From: Sphaerobacter thermophilus DSM 20745
GTDB taxonomy: Bacteria; Chloroflexota; Chloroflexia; Thermomicrobiales; Thermomicrobiaceae
Length of the DNA stretch: 64,000 bases
Assembly: GCF_000024985.1 (NCBI RefSeq)
Contig: NC_013523.1
Span: forward strand, 868,001-932,000
Reading direction: 5' to 3'
The stretch's first letter is position 1, and each line of letters opens with the position of its first letter. The notes under the pieces were generated by a model. It was not told where the DNA came from and did no database searches. It saw only the letters and a list, made by a program, of their open reading frames with translations. Below are positions 7,359 to 17,124 of this stretch, piece after piece. The position numbers and the translations under genes are program-made.

Positions 7359-7919
7359 CTAGTTCACGCGCCCCAAGTACTCGCCGGTCCGGGTATCGAC
7401 CGTCACCACGTCGCCCTCGTTGATGAAGAGGGGGACGTTGATCGTCAGGCCGGTCTCCAGTCGCGCGGGCTTGGAGCCACCGGCGGCGGTGTCGCCCCGC
7501 ACACCCGGCTCGGTCTGCTCCACGCGCAGGTTCACCGTCACAGGCAGTTCAACATCAATCGGTTGGCCGTTGTGGGTAAGCAGGTCGATCGTCTCGTTCT
7601 CGATCAGGTAGTTCACCGCGTCCCCGAGCGTCTCCTTGTCGAGGGCGAACTGCTCGAACGTGTCCACGTCCATGAAGTGGTACTGGCCCTCGTCGTTGTA
7701 CAGGTACTGGACGCGCTGGCGCTCCAGCCGCACCGGTGTGAACTTCGAACCCGCCTGGAACGTCTGCTGGGTGATGGTGCCGGTGCGCAGGTTGCGCAGG
7801 CTGAGGCGGACGAAGGCGCTGCCGCGGCCCTGCTTGACGTGCTGGAAGTCGACGACGCGCACCAGCTCGCCGTTCATCTCCAGCGTCAGGCCCTTCCGAA
7901 GATCTCCCGTATCGATCAT
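7359..7919 (-). CDS. efp: Translation elongation factor P
   Basis: A protein of 186 residues; ATG 7919 was chosen because GGAGG lies 4-5 bases upstream and homologues begin with this MIDTGDLRKG-like N-terminus. EF-P relieves ribosome stalling at polyproline. Its three KOW/OB domains are complete (C-terminal VPLFINEGDVVTVDTRTGEY). The tip loop reads KQGRG with Arg32 where E. coli has a modified Lys34. From memory, T. thermophilus EF-P also has Arg here. No EpmA/EpmB or EarP modification gene is in this window. It is the third gene of an aroQ-pepP-efp-accB set. Confidence 0.96.
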   Translation of the reverse strand: MIDTGDLRKGLTLEMNGELVRVVDFQHVKQGRGSAFVRLSLRNLRTGTITQQTFQAGSKFTPVRLERQRVQYLYNDEGQYHFMDVDTFEQFALDKETLGDAVNYLIENETIDLLTHNGQPIDVELPVTVNLRVEQTEPGVRGDTAAGGSKPARLETGLTINVPLFINEGDVVTVDTRTGEYLGRVN

Positions 7920-7960
7920 GCTGCCTCCAATGGATGCCGTTTGGATGCCGTTGACGAACT

Positions 7961-9049
7961 TCAGTCGATGCTCCGCTTGGCCGCGCGGGTCAGGATGCGG
8001 ACGCCGTCTTCTTCCAGAACCCCGACGTCTTCGATGCGGACACCACCCCACCCGGGAATGTAGATGCCGGGCTCGATGGTGACCACGCTGCCGGCCGGGA
8101 GCGGTTCCTCGTTGCGCTTGGAGAGCGCCGGGCCCTCGTGGACCCGCACGCCGACCCCATGGCCCAGAGAGTGCCCGAACGCCTCGCCGTAGCCGGCCTG
8201 CTCGATCACGCCGCGCGCCAGCGCGTCCGCTTCGCGGCCGGTCAGCCCCGCCTTGAGACCAGCCTCGGCCGTTTCGAGCGCGCGGAGCACGATCGGGTAG
8301 ATCTCCCGAAGGCGGGGGTCCGGTTCGCCCACCCAGACGGTGCGGGTGAGATCGGCGCAGTAGCCGTCGACGCGGGCGCCCATGTCGATCACGATGGGCT
8401 CACCCGGCTGGATCTGGCGGTCGCCGGGGTCGTGGTGGGGCAGCGCCGCGTTGGGGCCCGACGCGACGATGGTCGGGAAGGATGGGCCGCTGGCACCGAG
8501 TTCGCGCATCGCGACCTCAAGGCGCAAGGCGATGTCGCGCTCGCGGTCTCCCGCCTTGATCGTCGGTGCGACCTGCTCGAAAGCGCGGTCGGTCACCTCG
8601 ATCGCGCGGGCGATCTTCGCGATCTCCTCCTGGGTCTTGATCAGCCGCAGGTCGTCGACGAGCGTCCCGACGGGAACCAACTCGACCTCGTCGCCCAGCC
8701 GCTCGGTGAGCGTTCGGTAGTCCTGGTAGAGGATTGCCTTGTCTTCGAAGCCGACCCGCCGCACGCCGATCTCCTGGAGCACCGCCGCGTCCGCCTCGGC
8801 CAGGCCATACACGCGGTCGAAGACCTCGAAGCCGGACGCCTGCTGGCGCGCCTGCTCGGAGTTGACGGAACTGGTGACGAGAACGGCGCGGTCGGGAGTA
8901 ATGATGACGTGCCCGCCTGACTCGTTTGGAGGGATGTCATCTCCGGTGTAACCCGTCAGGTAGTAACGATTTGACGGGTGGGTGATGACAATCGCGTCGA
9001 GGCCGAGCTCCGCAATCCGCTCACGGAGCACGGCAAGGCGGTCAGGCAT
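7961..9049 (-). CDS. Xaa-Pro aminopeptidase (M24 family)
   Basis: A protein of 362 residues. The start is ATG 9049 ([16 protein letters not shown]), overlapping the aroQ stop by 8 bases and so coupled to it. The N-terminal creatinase-like domain ([19 protein letters not shown]) is followed by the pita-bread metallopeptidase domain. Metal ligands are visible in [19 protein letters not shown] (two Asp), [16 protein letters not shown] (His), and [20 protein letters not shown] (Glu, Glu). It cleaves N-terminal residues before proline in the cytoplasm. Its position next to efp, which handles proline-rich translation, is common in bacteria. Confidence 0.93.
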   Translation of the reverse strand: MPDRLAVLRERIAELGLDAIVITHPSNRYYLTGYTGDDIPPNESGGHVIITPDRAVLVTSSVNSEQARQQASGFEVFDRVYGLAEADAAVLQEIGVRRVGFEDKAILYQDYRTLTERLGDEVELVPVGTLVDDLRLIKTQEEIAKIARAIEVTDRAFEQVAPTIKAGDRERDIALRLEVAMRELGASGPSFPTIVASGPNAALPHHDPGDRQIQPGEPIVIDMGARVDGYCADLTRTVWVGEPDPRLREIYPIVLRALETAEAGLKAGLTGREADALARGVIEQAGYGEAFGHSLGHGVGVRVHEGPALSKRNEEPLPAGSVVTIEPGIYIPGWGGVRIEDVGVLEEDGVRILTRAAKRSID

Positions 9050-9527
9050 CAGGCGAGGTCCCTTCTGCTTCGTACCGGTCCATGAGGTACCGCAGGGCGA
9101 GCAGGTAGCCCTCGGCGCCCAGTCCCGCGATCTGCCCGGTGACGACGGGGGCGATGACCGATCGGTGGCGGAACTCCTCACGGCGGTACACATTGCTGAG
9201 GTGCACCTCGACGGCGGGAACGGCCACCGCCGCCAGGGCATCGCGCAGGGCGATGCTGTAGTGGGTCAGAGCCCCTGGATTGACGATGATACCACAGGCC
9301 ACCGAGGCGTTGCGTTGGATCTGATCGATCAGTGCACCTTCGTAGTTGGACTGCACAATGATCGTCTCGAAGCCGCGCTCGGCGGCAGCTTCGCGGATCC
9401 GCTGGTCGATCTCGGCCAGCGTGACCCGGCCGTAGATCTCCGGCTCACGCTGGCCGAGCATGTTGAGGTTGGGTCCGTGCAGGACCAGGATGACCTTGCG
9501 CGCGGTCGGCGCGGGCGTGTCTGTCAC
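9042..9527 (-). CDS. aroQ: 3-dehydroquinate dehydratase, type II
   Basis: It converts 3-dehydroquinate to 3-dehydroshikimate in the shikimate pathway. The signature [18 protein letters not shown] holds the flexible lid and catalytic Tyr. [13 protein letters not shown] and [16 protein letters not shown] and [18 protein letters not shown] hold the remaining active-site Asn, His and Arg. I prefer GTG 9527 because AGGGG lies about 8 bases upstream; GTG 9536 is an alternative. It overlaps the GH18 gene stop by 4 bases and the peptidase start by 8, so the three are coupled. About 161 residues, normal for type II. Confidence 0.95.
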   Translation of the reverse strand: MTDTPAPTARKVILVLHGPNLNMLGQREPEIYGRVTLAEIDQRIREAAAERGFETIIVQSNYEGALIDQIQRNASVACGIIVNPGALTHYSIALRDALAAVAVPAVEVHLSNVYRREEFRHRSVIAPVVTGQIAGLGAEGYLLALRYLMDRYEAEGTSPDA

Positions 9528-11206
9528 CGGATCCACCCCTTGTTGCGCACCTCATCGGTGCCGAGCAGGCCGAGCAGCACGACGTAGGGAGTGCCCGCGT
9601 TCTCCGGATGGTACTCAAAGCGGGCGCGCTCGAAATACTGCACCGTTCGCCCGGTGACCGGGTCGGTGAACTCCTCCGAGATCGGGTAGCCGAAGAGCGC
9701 CAGCGACTCACGGAAGGAGATGCCGGGATCCCCGAACTCCAGCCCGTGGCTGCTCCAGTACTCCCGGAAGCCGAAGCAGAGGCGATGGCCGGTCACCGGG
9801 AAGTAGTCGCAGTTCGCGTCGGGCTGGGTCGACGCCGGGAGCGGGAGGAACGGCTCGGTGCCGAGCAGGCCACGGCGCTCGGCCTCGGCTGCACCCAGGC
9901 GGCCAAGCAGCACCTCGTAGACGGTACCGGCGTTCTCAGGGTGGTACTCGAAGCGCTGCCGCTCGAAGTACTGCACGGTGTAGACCTCACCCGTGTCCGG
10001 ATTCGGCTCGCTGAACTCCTCGGTCCACGGAAAACCGAAGACCGGCAGACCGCCGTTGCGCTCCCAGTAGTGCTTGAAGCCGTAGGCGAGGGAGTGGCCG
10101 GTTTCCGGGAAGTAGACGCGGTCGGGCGTCGCCGGGAAGGGCGGCACGCGCGTGGCGGGCGTCGCCAGGCGTGCGACCTCATCCCAGACAGCCGGATCCT
10201 CGTGACCGAGCCGCCAGAATGCGAACCCGCCGACGCCCTCGTCCAGCATCAGGTCGAGCTTGGCGCGGATGCTGGTGGCGTTCTCGTACCAGACCTCGTG
10301 CTCGTGCCCGGCGTCGTCCGTGTAGCGCAGCCACGGGGTCTGCTGGGTCGTGTCGTAGCCGCCCTGAGCACCGGGCCGGGCCAGGAGCGCCTGCGCCTGG
10401 TCGTAGCGGACCGAGGTCGCCGTCTGCTTCTCCGTCACATTCCAGTTGTAGCCGTAGAGGGGCATCCCCAGCAGGATGGTCGCGGCAGGCATCCGGCTCT
10501 TGGTGTAGGTCACGACGTTGCGCACCCAGGGGAGCGGCGCGACAGGGCCGGGGTTGCCGCCGGCATAGTGGTAGTCATACGCCATCACGACGACATAGTC
10601 GTTGATCGCGCCGAGCGCCGCGTAGTCGTAGGCGCCGCCCCAGGCCGTCGGCGCGTCCGAGGTGCGGGCGGCGATGGCCTGGGTGACCAGCTTGCCTAGC
10701 GGACGGAAGCGCTTGGCCAGCCGCTGCTGGAAGTCGGTCAGCAGCGCGGCGTCGCTGGCGTTGACCGCCTCGAAGTCGATGTGGATGCCGTCGTAGTTGT
10801 TCTCCATCACGAGGTCGACCAGCCGCTCGACGATGGCATCGCGCTTCTCCGGCGTGGCGATCGTGTCGCGGAAGTCGTCCCAGCGGGGCACGTTCTTGAT
10901 CATCGGGACGATGGTGACCCCGGCCTTGCGCATCACGCTCAGCGCCTCTGGCTGGGAGAAGTCCTCGATCGTGCCGTCGGCGTTCAGGTGGTAGAAGTAG
11001 GGCGAGACAATGTCGAGTTTGTCGACGTGGGCCTTGAGTGTGGCCAGCGAGGTCGGGTCATACGTGATGTAGTAACCCCAGCGTACGGTCGCGGTGCGTG
11101 CCTCCGCCTCTCGCGGCGCAGGAGCAATCGCGGCTGCGAGTGTCGCTACCAGGAGGAGCAGTACTGCGCCCGTCCGTGCCGCTCGGAATGAGCCGTGCTT
11201 GGCCAT
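9524..11206 (-). CDS. Secreted GH18 family glycoside hydrolase with two C-terminal repeat modules
   Basis: A protein of 560 residues from ATG 11206. Residues 1-37 are a signal peptide (KHGSFRAAR then a Leu/Ala core, AEA end), so it is exported. The GH18 barrel (about 40-345) resembles spore-cortex or YaaH-like N-acetylglucosaminidases; the catalytic DxxDxDxE-type motif is DGIHIDFE with Glu146 as acid. [16 protein letters not shown] marks the barrel end. Residues about 365-445 and 460-550 are two copies of a module: [16 protein letters not shown] / [25 protein letters not shown] / FGYPISEEF, and [18 protein letters not shown] / [18 protein letters not shown]. The module probably binds the cell surface. 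It overlaps aroQ. Confidence 0.85.
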   Translation of the reverse strand: MAKHGSFRAARTGAVLLLLVATLAAAIAPAPREAEARTATVRWGYYITYDPTSLATLKAHVDKLDIVSPYFYHLNADGTIEDFSQPEALSVMRKAGVTIVPMIKNVPRWDDFRDTIATPEKRDAIVERLVDLVMENNYDGIHIDFEAVNASDAALLTDFQQRLAKRFRPLGKLVTQAIAARTSDAPTAWGGAYDYAALGAINDYVVVMAYDYHYAGGNPGPVAPLPWVRNVVTYTKSRMPAATILLGMPLYGYNWNVTEKQTATSVRYDQAQALLARPGAQGGYDTTQQTPWLRYTDDAGHEHEVWYENATSIRAKLDLMLDEGVGGFAFWRLGHEDPAVWDEVARLATPATRVPPFPATPDRVYFPETGHSLAYGFKHYWERNGGLPVFGFPWTEEFSEPNPDTGEVYTVQYFERQRFEYHPENAGTVYEVLLGRLGAAEAERRGLLGTEPFLPLPASTQPDANCDYFPVTGHRLCFGFREYWSSHGLEFGDPGISFRESLALFGYPISEEFTDPVTGRTVQYFERARFEYHPENAGTPYVVLLGLLGTDEVRNKGWIR

Positions 11207-11274
11207 GTCGCCACGTTCCCCTTCCCGTGTGGGCACCCGACACCCTCTGGCTCACGGCCGGCGCCGAGCCCGCC

Positions 11275-12441
11275 TTATCCGCGTGGGGCAACCTGTGCGC
11301 TGACCGCGGGGACGTAGACCTTGATCGGGATGGGCCCGTCCGCCCCCTCGATCTCTGCTTGCCCTGCAAAGACGACGAGTGGGACGAGGAATTGTTGCGT
11401 CGCCGGCGACCCGGCCAGCGAATAGGCGAGCGACACCGAGGTCAGATTGGCCGACCCGGTGAGCGCCCCGTCGGACGCGGGCAGCGCAGCGGGGTCGATC
11501 TCGAGGTAGCCGCGCCCGGCGCGGATGTCGTTCCACAGGTCTTCTGCGGAACGCAGGCCGTAATCCGACCGGTTCAGGGCAGCCGGCCACTGTACATCCG
11601 CCTGGAGCACGGTGCCGTCAGCGGTGAGGGTCACCGCAGCTTCCGGCGCGGCAGAGAGGATCGACTCCGGTTCCACGGGCTTGATAGCGACGATGGCTCG
11701 CCCGGCGTCCTCATCGCGCAGCCGCACGCTGCCCGGCCCGGCGTCGGCCCCGACTAGGCGATGCTCGATCAGCCAGTTTCGGGCCATCTGAATGAGGGCA
11801 TCATCGCCGGGCAGCTCGGCTTCCCCGGACGCGTCCGGCGCGCTGTTGATGTAGCGGACCAGGTCGCCGGAGATGTAGAGGCTACCGTCGGCAGTGCGGA
11901 AGCTCCCGCCGCCCTGATCGACCACCTCGCTCTCGATGCCGAGCGCGGCGGCGACGGCCTCGACTTCCTCGAGCGTCCAGGCGCGGTGCTGGAGTGCGTA
12001 GACAGGCGCCTCAGTCGGGACGAGTTGCAGGCTCAGATCGAGGCGATAGTCCAGGGTAATCGGCCGCCGCGCCGAGTTGCCGCTGGGCATGTCCGGCGCC
12101 GGGAGGTCGCCGAAATCCCCGACCAGCGGAGTCGGCGTCGGCTCGATAGTCGGCGTGGGCGGCTCCGGCGTCGGGGTTTCCGGAACCTCGGTCCCCTCCT
12201 CGGCTGTCGGCTCCTCGCTCGGCGCCGCGGTCGGCGTCGCGATGCCGAGGGCGGTGGTTGGCGACGCGTCGACAGCCGCTGCGGTCGGTGACGCGGCCGG
12301 CGGTTCGGCCTCCGCGCGGCTGTTCAGGATAAGGACGCCGACGATGGCGACGACGATCACGATGAGGATGACGGACAGAATCAGATTGAGCCGGGATGCT
12401 GCGCCGCGGCGCGACCCTCGCCGATTCGGTCCCTGTGCCAT
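11275..12441 (-). CDS. Single-pass membrane protein with Pro/Thr linker, unknown extracellular domain
   Basis: A protein of 388 residues. Start uncertain: ATG 12441 (MAQGPNRRG) or GTG 12450. A basic N-terminus is followed by one membrane helix (LNLILSVILIVIVVAIVGVLIL, about residues 20-41) and an Ala/Pro/Thr/Glu-rich spacer of 90 residues. A globular domain outside the membrane starts near ITLDYRLDLSLQLVPTEAPVY. No catalytic motif is recognised. The topology suggests an N-in anchored extracellular sensor or envelope protein. It lies between uvrB and the GH18 gene on the same strand. Confidence 0.7.
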   Translation of the reverse strand: MAQGPNRRGSRRGAASRLNLILSVILIVIVVAIVGVLILNSRAEAEPPAASPTAAAVDASPTTALGIATPTAAPSEEPTAEEGTEVPETPTPEPPTPTIEPTPTPLVGDFGDLPAPDMPSGNSARRPITLDYRLDLSLQLVPTEAPVYALQHRAWTLEEVEAVAAALGIESEVVDQGGGSFRTADGSLYISGDLVRYINSAPDASGEAELPGDDALIQMARNWLIEHRLVGADAGPGSVRLRDEDAGRAIVAIKPVEPESILSAAPEAAVTLTADGTVLQADVQWPAALNRSDYGLRSAEDLWNDIRAGRGYLEIDPAALPASDGALTGSANLTSVSLAYSLAGSPATQQFLVPLVVFAGQAEIEGADGPIPIKVYVPAVSAQVAPRG

Positions 12442-12567
12442 TTCCCCCACTTCCCAGACGCGGACGGCAGCGGCGCCCGCGCCGCTGCCGATGCTTTACC
12501 TGTGTCGCCGGGGTCTGACGGCTGGGGTGTGAAGAGCGACGGCCCCCGGGTGCGTGATGTGCCGGCC

Positions 12568-14562
12568 TCAGACGACTTCCTGGATGCGTCGCAACTCGAT
12601 GATCTGGTCCCGGAGCAGTGCGGCCTTCTCGAACTCGAGCATCTTGGCCGCTTCCTTCATCTGCCGCTCCAGGTCCTTGATCATCCGCACCAGCTCGTCG
12701 GGCGGCAACTCGGCGATAGCCCCGGCCTTCGACTCGGCCCGATAGGGGCTCGCCTCTTCGGCCACCGCGCGCACGCGGTCAGTCAGGTCGCGGACCTCCT
12801 TGACGATGCCGCGCGGCTCGATGCCGTGCTCCTCATTGTAAGCGATCTGGATGGCGCGGCGCCGGTAGGTCTCGTTGATCGCGGCCTCCATCGACCGGGT
12901 GATGGTGTCGGCGTACATGATGACCTTGCCGTCGACATGGCGGGCCGCCCGGCCGATCGTCTGGATGAGCGAACTCTCGGAGCGCAGGTAGCCCTCCTTG
13001 TCGGCGTCGAGGATGGCGACCAGCGACACCTCGGGCAGGTCCAGACCCTCCCGCAACAGGTTGATCCCCACCACCACGTCGTAGACGCCGAGCCGCAAGT
13101 CGCGAAGGATCTCAATCCGCTCCAGCGTGTCGATTTCGCTGTGCAGGTAGTGTGTGCGGATGCCGATCTCCTTGAGGTAGTCGGCCAGATCCTCCGCCAT
13201 CTTCTTGGTCAGGGTCGTGACCAGCGCTCGCTCACCGCGCGCCACGCGACGGTGGATCTCGTCGATGAGGTCATCGATCTGGCCCTTGGTCGGCCGGACG
13301 CTGATCTCCGGGTCCAACAGGCCCGTCGGCCGGATGACCTGCTCGACAACCTGCTTGCTGTTCTGCAGCTCGAATTCGCCGGGCGTCGCCGAGACGTAGA
13401 TCACCTGGTTGATGTGCTGCATGAACTCGTCGAAGGTCAGCGGCCGGTTGTCCCGCGCCGACGGCAGGCGGAAGCCGAACTCGACGAGGATGTCCTTGCG
13501 CGAGCGGTCACCGCCGTACATCCCCCGGACCTGCGGGATCGACATGTGGGACTCGTCGATGAACATCAGATAGTCGTCCGGGAAGTAATCGAGCAGCGTC
13601 CAGGGCGGCTCGCCTTCCTTGCGACCGGAGAGGTGCCGGGAGTAGTTCTCGATGCCCGAGCAGTAGCCGGCTTCCTGCAGCATCTCCAGGTCGTACAGGG
13701 TGCGCTGCTTGAGGCGCGCCGCCTCCAGGATCTTCCCCTCCGCCTCCAGGTGCTTGAGCCACTCCTCCAGCTCTTCCTGGATGCTCTTGATAGCGCGCTG
13801 GAGCTTCTCCTGGCTGGTGACGAAGTGCTTGGCGGGGTAGATGTCGATCTCGTTGCGCTCGGCCAGGATCTCACCGGTGAGCGGGTCGATGTCGACGATG
13901 CGCTCGATCTCGTCGCCCCAGAACTCGATCCGGACCGCGATCTCCTCGTACGCCGGGAAGATGTCGAGCGTGTCGCCGCGCACGCGGAAGGTGCCGCGCA
14001 TCAGGGTCAGGTCGTTGCGCTCGTACTGGAGTTCGACCAGATGGCGCAGCACCTTGTCGCGCCGGACGGTGGCGCCGCGGCGCAGGGAGACGATCGTCTT
14101 CCCGTACTCCTCGGGTGAGCCGATGCCGTAGATGCAGGAGACGCTGGCGACGATGATGACGTCTCGCCGGGTCAGCAGTGCCCGCGTCGCAGCGTGGCGC
14201 AGCTTGTCAATCTCGTCGTTGATGTCCGCGTCCTTCTCGATGTAGGTGTCGGTCCGCGGGACGTAGGCCTCCGGCTGGTAGTAGTCGTAGTAGCTGACGA
14301 AGTACTCGACTGCGTTGTGCGGAAAGAACTCCTTGAACTCGCTGTAGAGCTGCGCGGCCAGGGTCTTGTTGGGCGCGAGGACCAGAGTCGGGCGTTGGAC
14401 TGCCTGGATCACGTTGGCCATGGTGAACGTCTTGCCCGAGCCGGTCACACCGAGCAAGGTCTGCTGGTCGTAGCCGCGCTGGAGCCCCTCGACCAGTTGG
14501 GCGATGGCCTTCGGCTGGTCGCCGGTCGGTCGGAGATCGGTGACTAGTTGGAATTCGGGCAT
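12568..14562 (-). CDS. uvrB: UvrABC excinuclease subunit B
   Basis: The helicase-like damage verification subunit of nucleotide excision repair, 664 residues. ATG 14562 ([10 protein letters not shown]) has AGGAG 6 bases before it; a longer frame to 14622 lacks support. Motifs: Walker [13 protein letters not shown], beta-hairpin region [21 protein letters not shown] in pieces, DESHMSIPQ (motif II), and helicase motif [11 protein letters not shown]. The C-terminal UVR domain is [31 protein letters not shown] -10 box lies at 14612-14617 on the minus strand. Confidence 0.97.
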   Translation of the reverse strand: MPEFQLVTDLRPTGDQPKAIAQLVEGLQRGYDQQTLLGVTGSGKTFTMANVIQAVQRPTLVLAPNKTLAAQLYSEFKEFFPHNAVEYFVSYYDYYQPEAYVPRTDTYIEKDADINDEIDKLRHAATRALLTRRDVIIVASVSCIYGIGSPEEYGKTIVSLRRGATVRRDKVLRHLVELQYERNDLTLMRGTFRVRGDTLDIFPAYEEIAVRIEFWGDEIERIVDIDPLTGEILAERNEIDIYPAKHFVTSQEKLQRAIKSIQEELEEWLKHLEAEGKILEAARLKQRTLYDLEMLQEAGYCSGIENYSRHLSGRKEGEPPWTLLDYFPDDYLMFIDESHMSIPQVRGMYGGDRSRKDILVEFGFRLPSARDNRPLTFDEFMQHINQVIYVSATPGEFELQNSKQVVEQVIRPTGLLDPEISVRPTKGQIDDLIDEIHRRVARGERALVTTLTKKMAEDLADYLKEIGIRTHYLHSEIDTLERIEILRDLRLGVYDVVVGINLLREGLDLPEVSLVAILDADKEGYLRSESSLIQTIGRAARHVDGKVIMYADTITRSMEAAINETYRRRAIQIAYNEEHGIEPRGIVKEVRDLTDRVRAVAEEASPYRAESKAGAIAELPPDELVRMIKDLERQMKEAAKMLEFEKAALLRDQIIELRRIQEVV

Positions 14563-14655
14563 GGCATCTCCTCGCCCCGCTGTCGAACTGCCGGCGAACA
14601 CGGCATCTCGAAGTATACCCAAGGGGGAGAGACGACCGGGAGGCGGCGCGGGTGC

Positions 14656-16257
14656 CTAGCCGCGGCGCCACCAGTAGTCGCGCTCGGTGACGACCTCGAC
14701 CAAAGAGGGCCGGCCTGCCGTGAAGGCGGCAGCGATGGTGCCGGTGAGGTTGTCGGGGGACTCGACGCGGGAATAGGCCAGACCGTGGAGGGCCGCGAGC
14801 GCCTCCAGGTTCAGTGGCGCGTACTCGCTGCCCACTCCCGGGTACCCGGCGTGCTCCTGCACCCGCAGCAGGTCGAGGTGCACACCCTGGTTGATGACCA
14901 CAAGGGGCAAGGGAACCCGCACGTCGCGAACGTGGGCCAGCAGTGAGGAGCGGATCGCAAGCGGGGTATCCGTCCCCAGCCAGATGACCGGCGCGCCGTC
15001 CCGGTGGAGCGCGGCCGCGAGGGCGAGTGCCAGCCCGGCACCGGGCAACCCGAGGCCGTTGCTCATGAGGAACGTACGCGGCTGGGTGGTGGTCCAGAGC
15101 TGGGCTGCGACCAGCCCCACCAGGTCGGTCTCCACCGCGAGCGGGACGTCGGCGGACGCCAACCGCCGTAGCTCGGCGATGACGTGCTGGGGAGTGATCG
15201 GCTGTGCGTCGGGAGCCGGGTGCCCGAGGGCGTCCTGAATGCCGCGGCGAGCGGCGCTCGCCCGCTGCTCCCCGTCTCCATATGCGCCTGCCTGGCGTGG
15301 GAGGTTGTTGGCGAGCGCGTTGAGGGGACCGACCAGGGTGACCTCGGCCGTGAGGCCGGGGTCCGGCCCGTTGGGGGTGAGCAGGATCGTCGGGACCGAG
15401 GTGCGCCAGGGCCGGACAAAGTCGGCGCTGGTGGCACCGAACGCGACGACGAGGTCGCTGTGCTCAATCAACTCGACGATTGGGTAGTCGCCCAGTGCGC
15501 CGTATACCCCGGCGAAGGCGGGGTCGGTCTCAGGCACCGCGCCCTTGGCCATCGGCGTCACGATCAGCGCCGCGCCCCACTGCTCGGCAAGGAGCCGCGC
15601 GGCCGTTTCGGCGCGGCCCTCGACCGCGTCCGGTCCGACCAGGACGACGATGCGCTGCGCGGCGCTGATCAGGTCGGCCGCGCGGCGGCGAAGTGTCTCG
15701 TACTCCTCGCTGGGAGGCGGCGCGGGGGGATGTGCCTGACCGCGCACCGGGGCAGCCGGCCTGGTCAACTCGTCGCTGTAGACCCGCAGGTGAACGACCC
15801 CGCGCGGCGGCGTGGTGGCGAGGTGCCACGCCAGGGGGACCAACTCCCGCGCGTTGTCGGCGCGCAGGCGGTAGGACCCCTTGCTCACGCTGGCGAAGAG
15901 CGCCCGCAGGTCGAGGGTGCGCCGGGCGGCGACGCGGGTTTCGTCTCCATCCGGCTCGACGGTGATGGCGATGAGGGAGCGCCGCTCGATCTGAGCCTGC
16001 GCCGCGGCAGTGGCCACCGCGGCGGCGCTCGGGCCGCTGCCGGTGACGATCACGCCGGTCCCGCCGTGAACGGCGCTCTCAGCGGCGGCGAGCATCGCGC
16101 CACCCGTAGCGTCGGGGGTGATGATGGTCGATATCCCCCGCAGCCGGCAGGCATTGAGGATCGTGGCTACCTCGGGGTCCGGAGCCACCGAGACGCGCTG
16201 GGTGCCGTTGCGCAGGAGATAGTCAGACAGGTAGAGCGCCGTGTCGATGGGAATCAC
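14656..16257 (-). CDS. TPP-enzyme family protein (acetolactate synthase-like) with degenerate cofactor motifs
   Basis: A protein of 533 residues from GTG 16257. The three-domain layout of the ALS/benzoylformate decarboxylase superfamily can be followed: an N-terminal PYR domain, a middle domain (IVVLVGPDAVEGRAETAA to TPNGPDPG) and a C-terminal PP domain. The catalytic Glu of the PYR domain (normally HEQ-A-A) is replaced by Asp49 in TPDATGGAML. The TPP-metal motif GDG...N is GTDTPLAIRSS at 428-438, followed by VVINQG. A standard decarboxylase chemistry is therefore doubtful. It lies between uvrB and the Nudix gene. Function unknown; substrate not inferable. Confidence 0.6.
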   Translation of the reverse strand: MIPIDTALYLSDYLLRNGTQRVSVAPDPEVATILNACRLRGISTIITPDATGGAMLAAAESAVHGGTGVIVTGSGPSAAAVATAAAQAQIERRSLIAITVEPDGDETRVAARRTLDLRALFASVSKGSYRLRADNARELVPLAWHLATTPPRGVVHLRVYSDELTRPAAPVRGQAHPPAPPPSEEYETLRRRAADLISAAQRIVVLVGPDAVEGRAETAARLLAEQWGAALIVTPMAKGAVPETDPAFAGVYGALGDYPIVELIEHSDLVVAFGATSADFVRPWRTSVPTILLTPNGPDPGLTAEVTLVGPLNALANNLPRQAGAYGDGEQRASAARRGIQDALGHPAPDAQPITPQHVIAELRRLASADVPLAVETDLVGLVAAQLWTTTQPRTFLMSNGLGLPGAGLALALAAALHRDGAPVIWLGTDTPLAIRSSLLAHVRDVRVPLPLVVINQGVHLDLLRVQEHAGYPGVGSEYAPLNLEALAALHGLAYSRVESPDNLTGTIAAAFTAGRPSLVEVVTERDYWWRRG

Positions 16258-16407
16258 CCCCGTCCGCAGAGCGTCAGGGTCGGAAGTTCGGGTTGCTCAT
16301 GCGGGCGCTGCGGCTCGCGTCGCAGGAACCATTCCCGAAGACTAGGAGGGGTCTTCGCCGTGCGTCCGGCACCGGCTCTGCGGCAATGCTACCACGGCAC
16401 GGAACTG

Positions 16408-16869
16408 TTAGGGGAGGGCGTAGAATTCGGCCTCCTCGCCGCCCATGGCGATGACATCGTAGATGTGCCGGGCGGCCCAGCGCTGGCTGGCGAGCGGCAA
16501 GCGGGCGACCGTTTCCTCCAGGTCGCACCACGCGTAGTCGCAGTACTCCTGGGAGAGACGTGGCTGTGCTCGCGGCTCGACCTGAACGGCGAAGGCTGGT
16601 GCGAGCACCACGCTGTCGGTCTTGTGGTCGTAGAACTGGTTGATGTAGTCGGCGGAGTAGAGCTTGGTCGGGGTCAGGCCGGTGTGCTCCTGCACCTCGC
16701 GGCGGGCCGCCTCGACGGCGCTCTCGCCCGGCTCGATCTTGCCGTGGACGGACTGCCAGGTATCGCCCAGCACGAGGTCAGGACGGCGGCGAACGACGAG
16801 GAACTGGGCGCCATGCTTGGTCCGGCGAAAGACGTAGACGTCTACGATATCGCTGACGATCCGCGGCAT
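16408..16869 (-). CDS. Nudix hydrolase
   Basis: A protein of 153 residues. The Nudix box spans GKIEPGESAVEAARREVQEH plus TGL (residues about 44-66): Gly, Glu, and the REV-Q-E core are present, but the second Glu of the EE pair is His. The protein likely hydrolyses nucleoside diphosphate-linked or dinucleotide substrates with Mg. AGAGGAAGC lies before ATG 16869. The C-terminal half has SQEYCDYAWCDLEETVARLP, a common Nudix tail. Substrate unknown. It is on the same strand as the TPP-like gene, about 150 bases upstream of it. Confidence 0.88.
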   Translation of the reverse strand: MPRIVSDIVDVYVFRRTKHGAQFLVVRRRPDLVLGDTWQSVHGKIEPGESAVEAARREVQEHTGLTPTKLYSADYINQFYDHKTDSVVLAPAFAVQVEPRAQPRLSQEYCDYAWCDLEETVARLPLASQRWAARHIYDVIAMGGEEAEFYALP

Positions 16870-17055
16870 AAGCTTCCTCTAGTCGGGGGCACGCCGGTAG
16901 GCGCCCACGTGCCGACCGGCCAGCATGACAGTGCGTCGACCGGCAGAATAGCACATCAACGGGTAGGACGCCACCGGTCCAATGCGCCAATCCTGCACTG
17001 ACTCGCGAGGTCGAAGAGCAGGAGCGTAGGCGTCGAATGGAGCGTCGCCCAACGT

Positions 17056-17104
17056 GTGGGAGTGGCCCTCACCCTGCCCCTTCTCCCAACGTTGGGAGAG
17101 GGAG
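17056..17104. repeat. Dispersed GC-rich palindromic repeat, copy 1
   Basis: The stretch reads CCCTCACC-CTGCCCCT then a perfect 18-base palindrome (17082-17099) TCTCCCAACGTTGGGAGA. Related copies with CCCTCACCCCC and a CTCTCC/GGGAGAG hairpin occur at 23921-23962 and 37138-37186. It lies between the Nudix gene and a membrane protein gene, in a 255-base gap with no gene. Confidence 0.65.
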
Positions 17105-17124
17105 GCGACGCACCGGGCCTGTCC

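Noticed and set aside
12502-14118. A long open frame on the plus strand, opposite uvrB
   Set aside because: It is the antisense shadow of a confidently assigned uvrB; residues are low-complexity and there is no domain or ribosome site.
14563-14617. An SOS box upstream of uvrB (two CGAAC copies)
   Set aside because: The copies are direct, not inverted, so they do not match a LexA operator.
15184-17001. A 605-codon open frame opposite the TPP-like and Nudix genes
   Set aside because: GC-rich genomes generate such antisense frames. It has Arg/Gly-rich composition and no motif.
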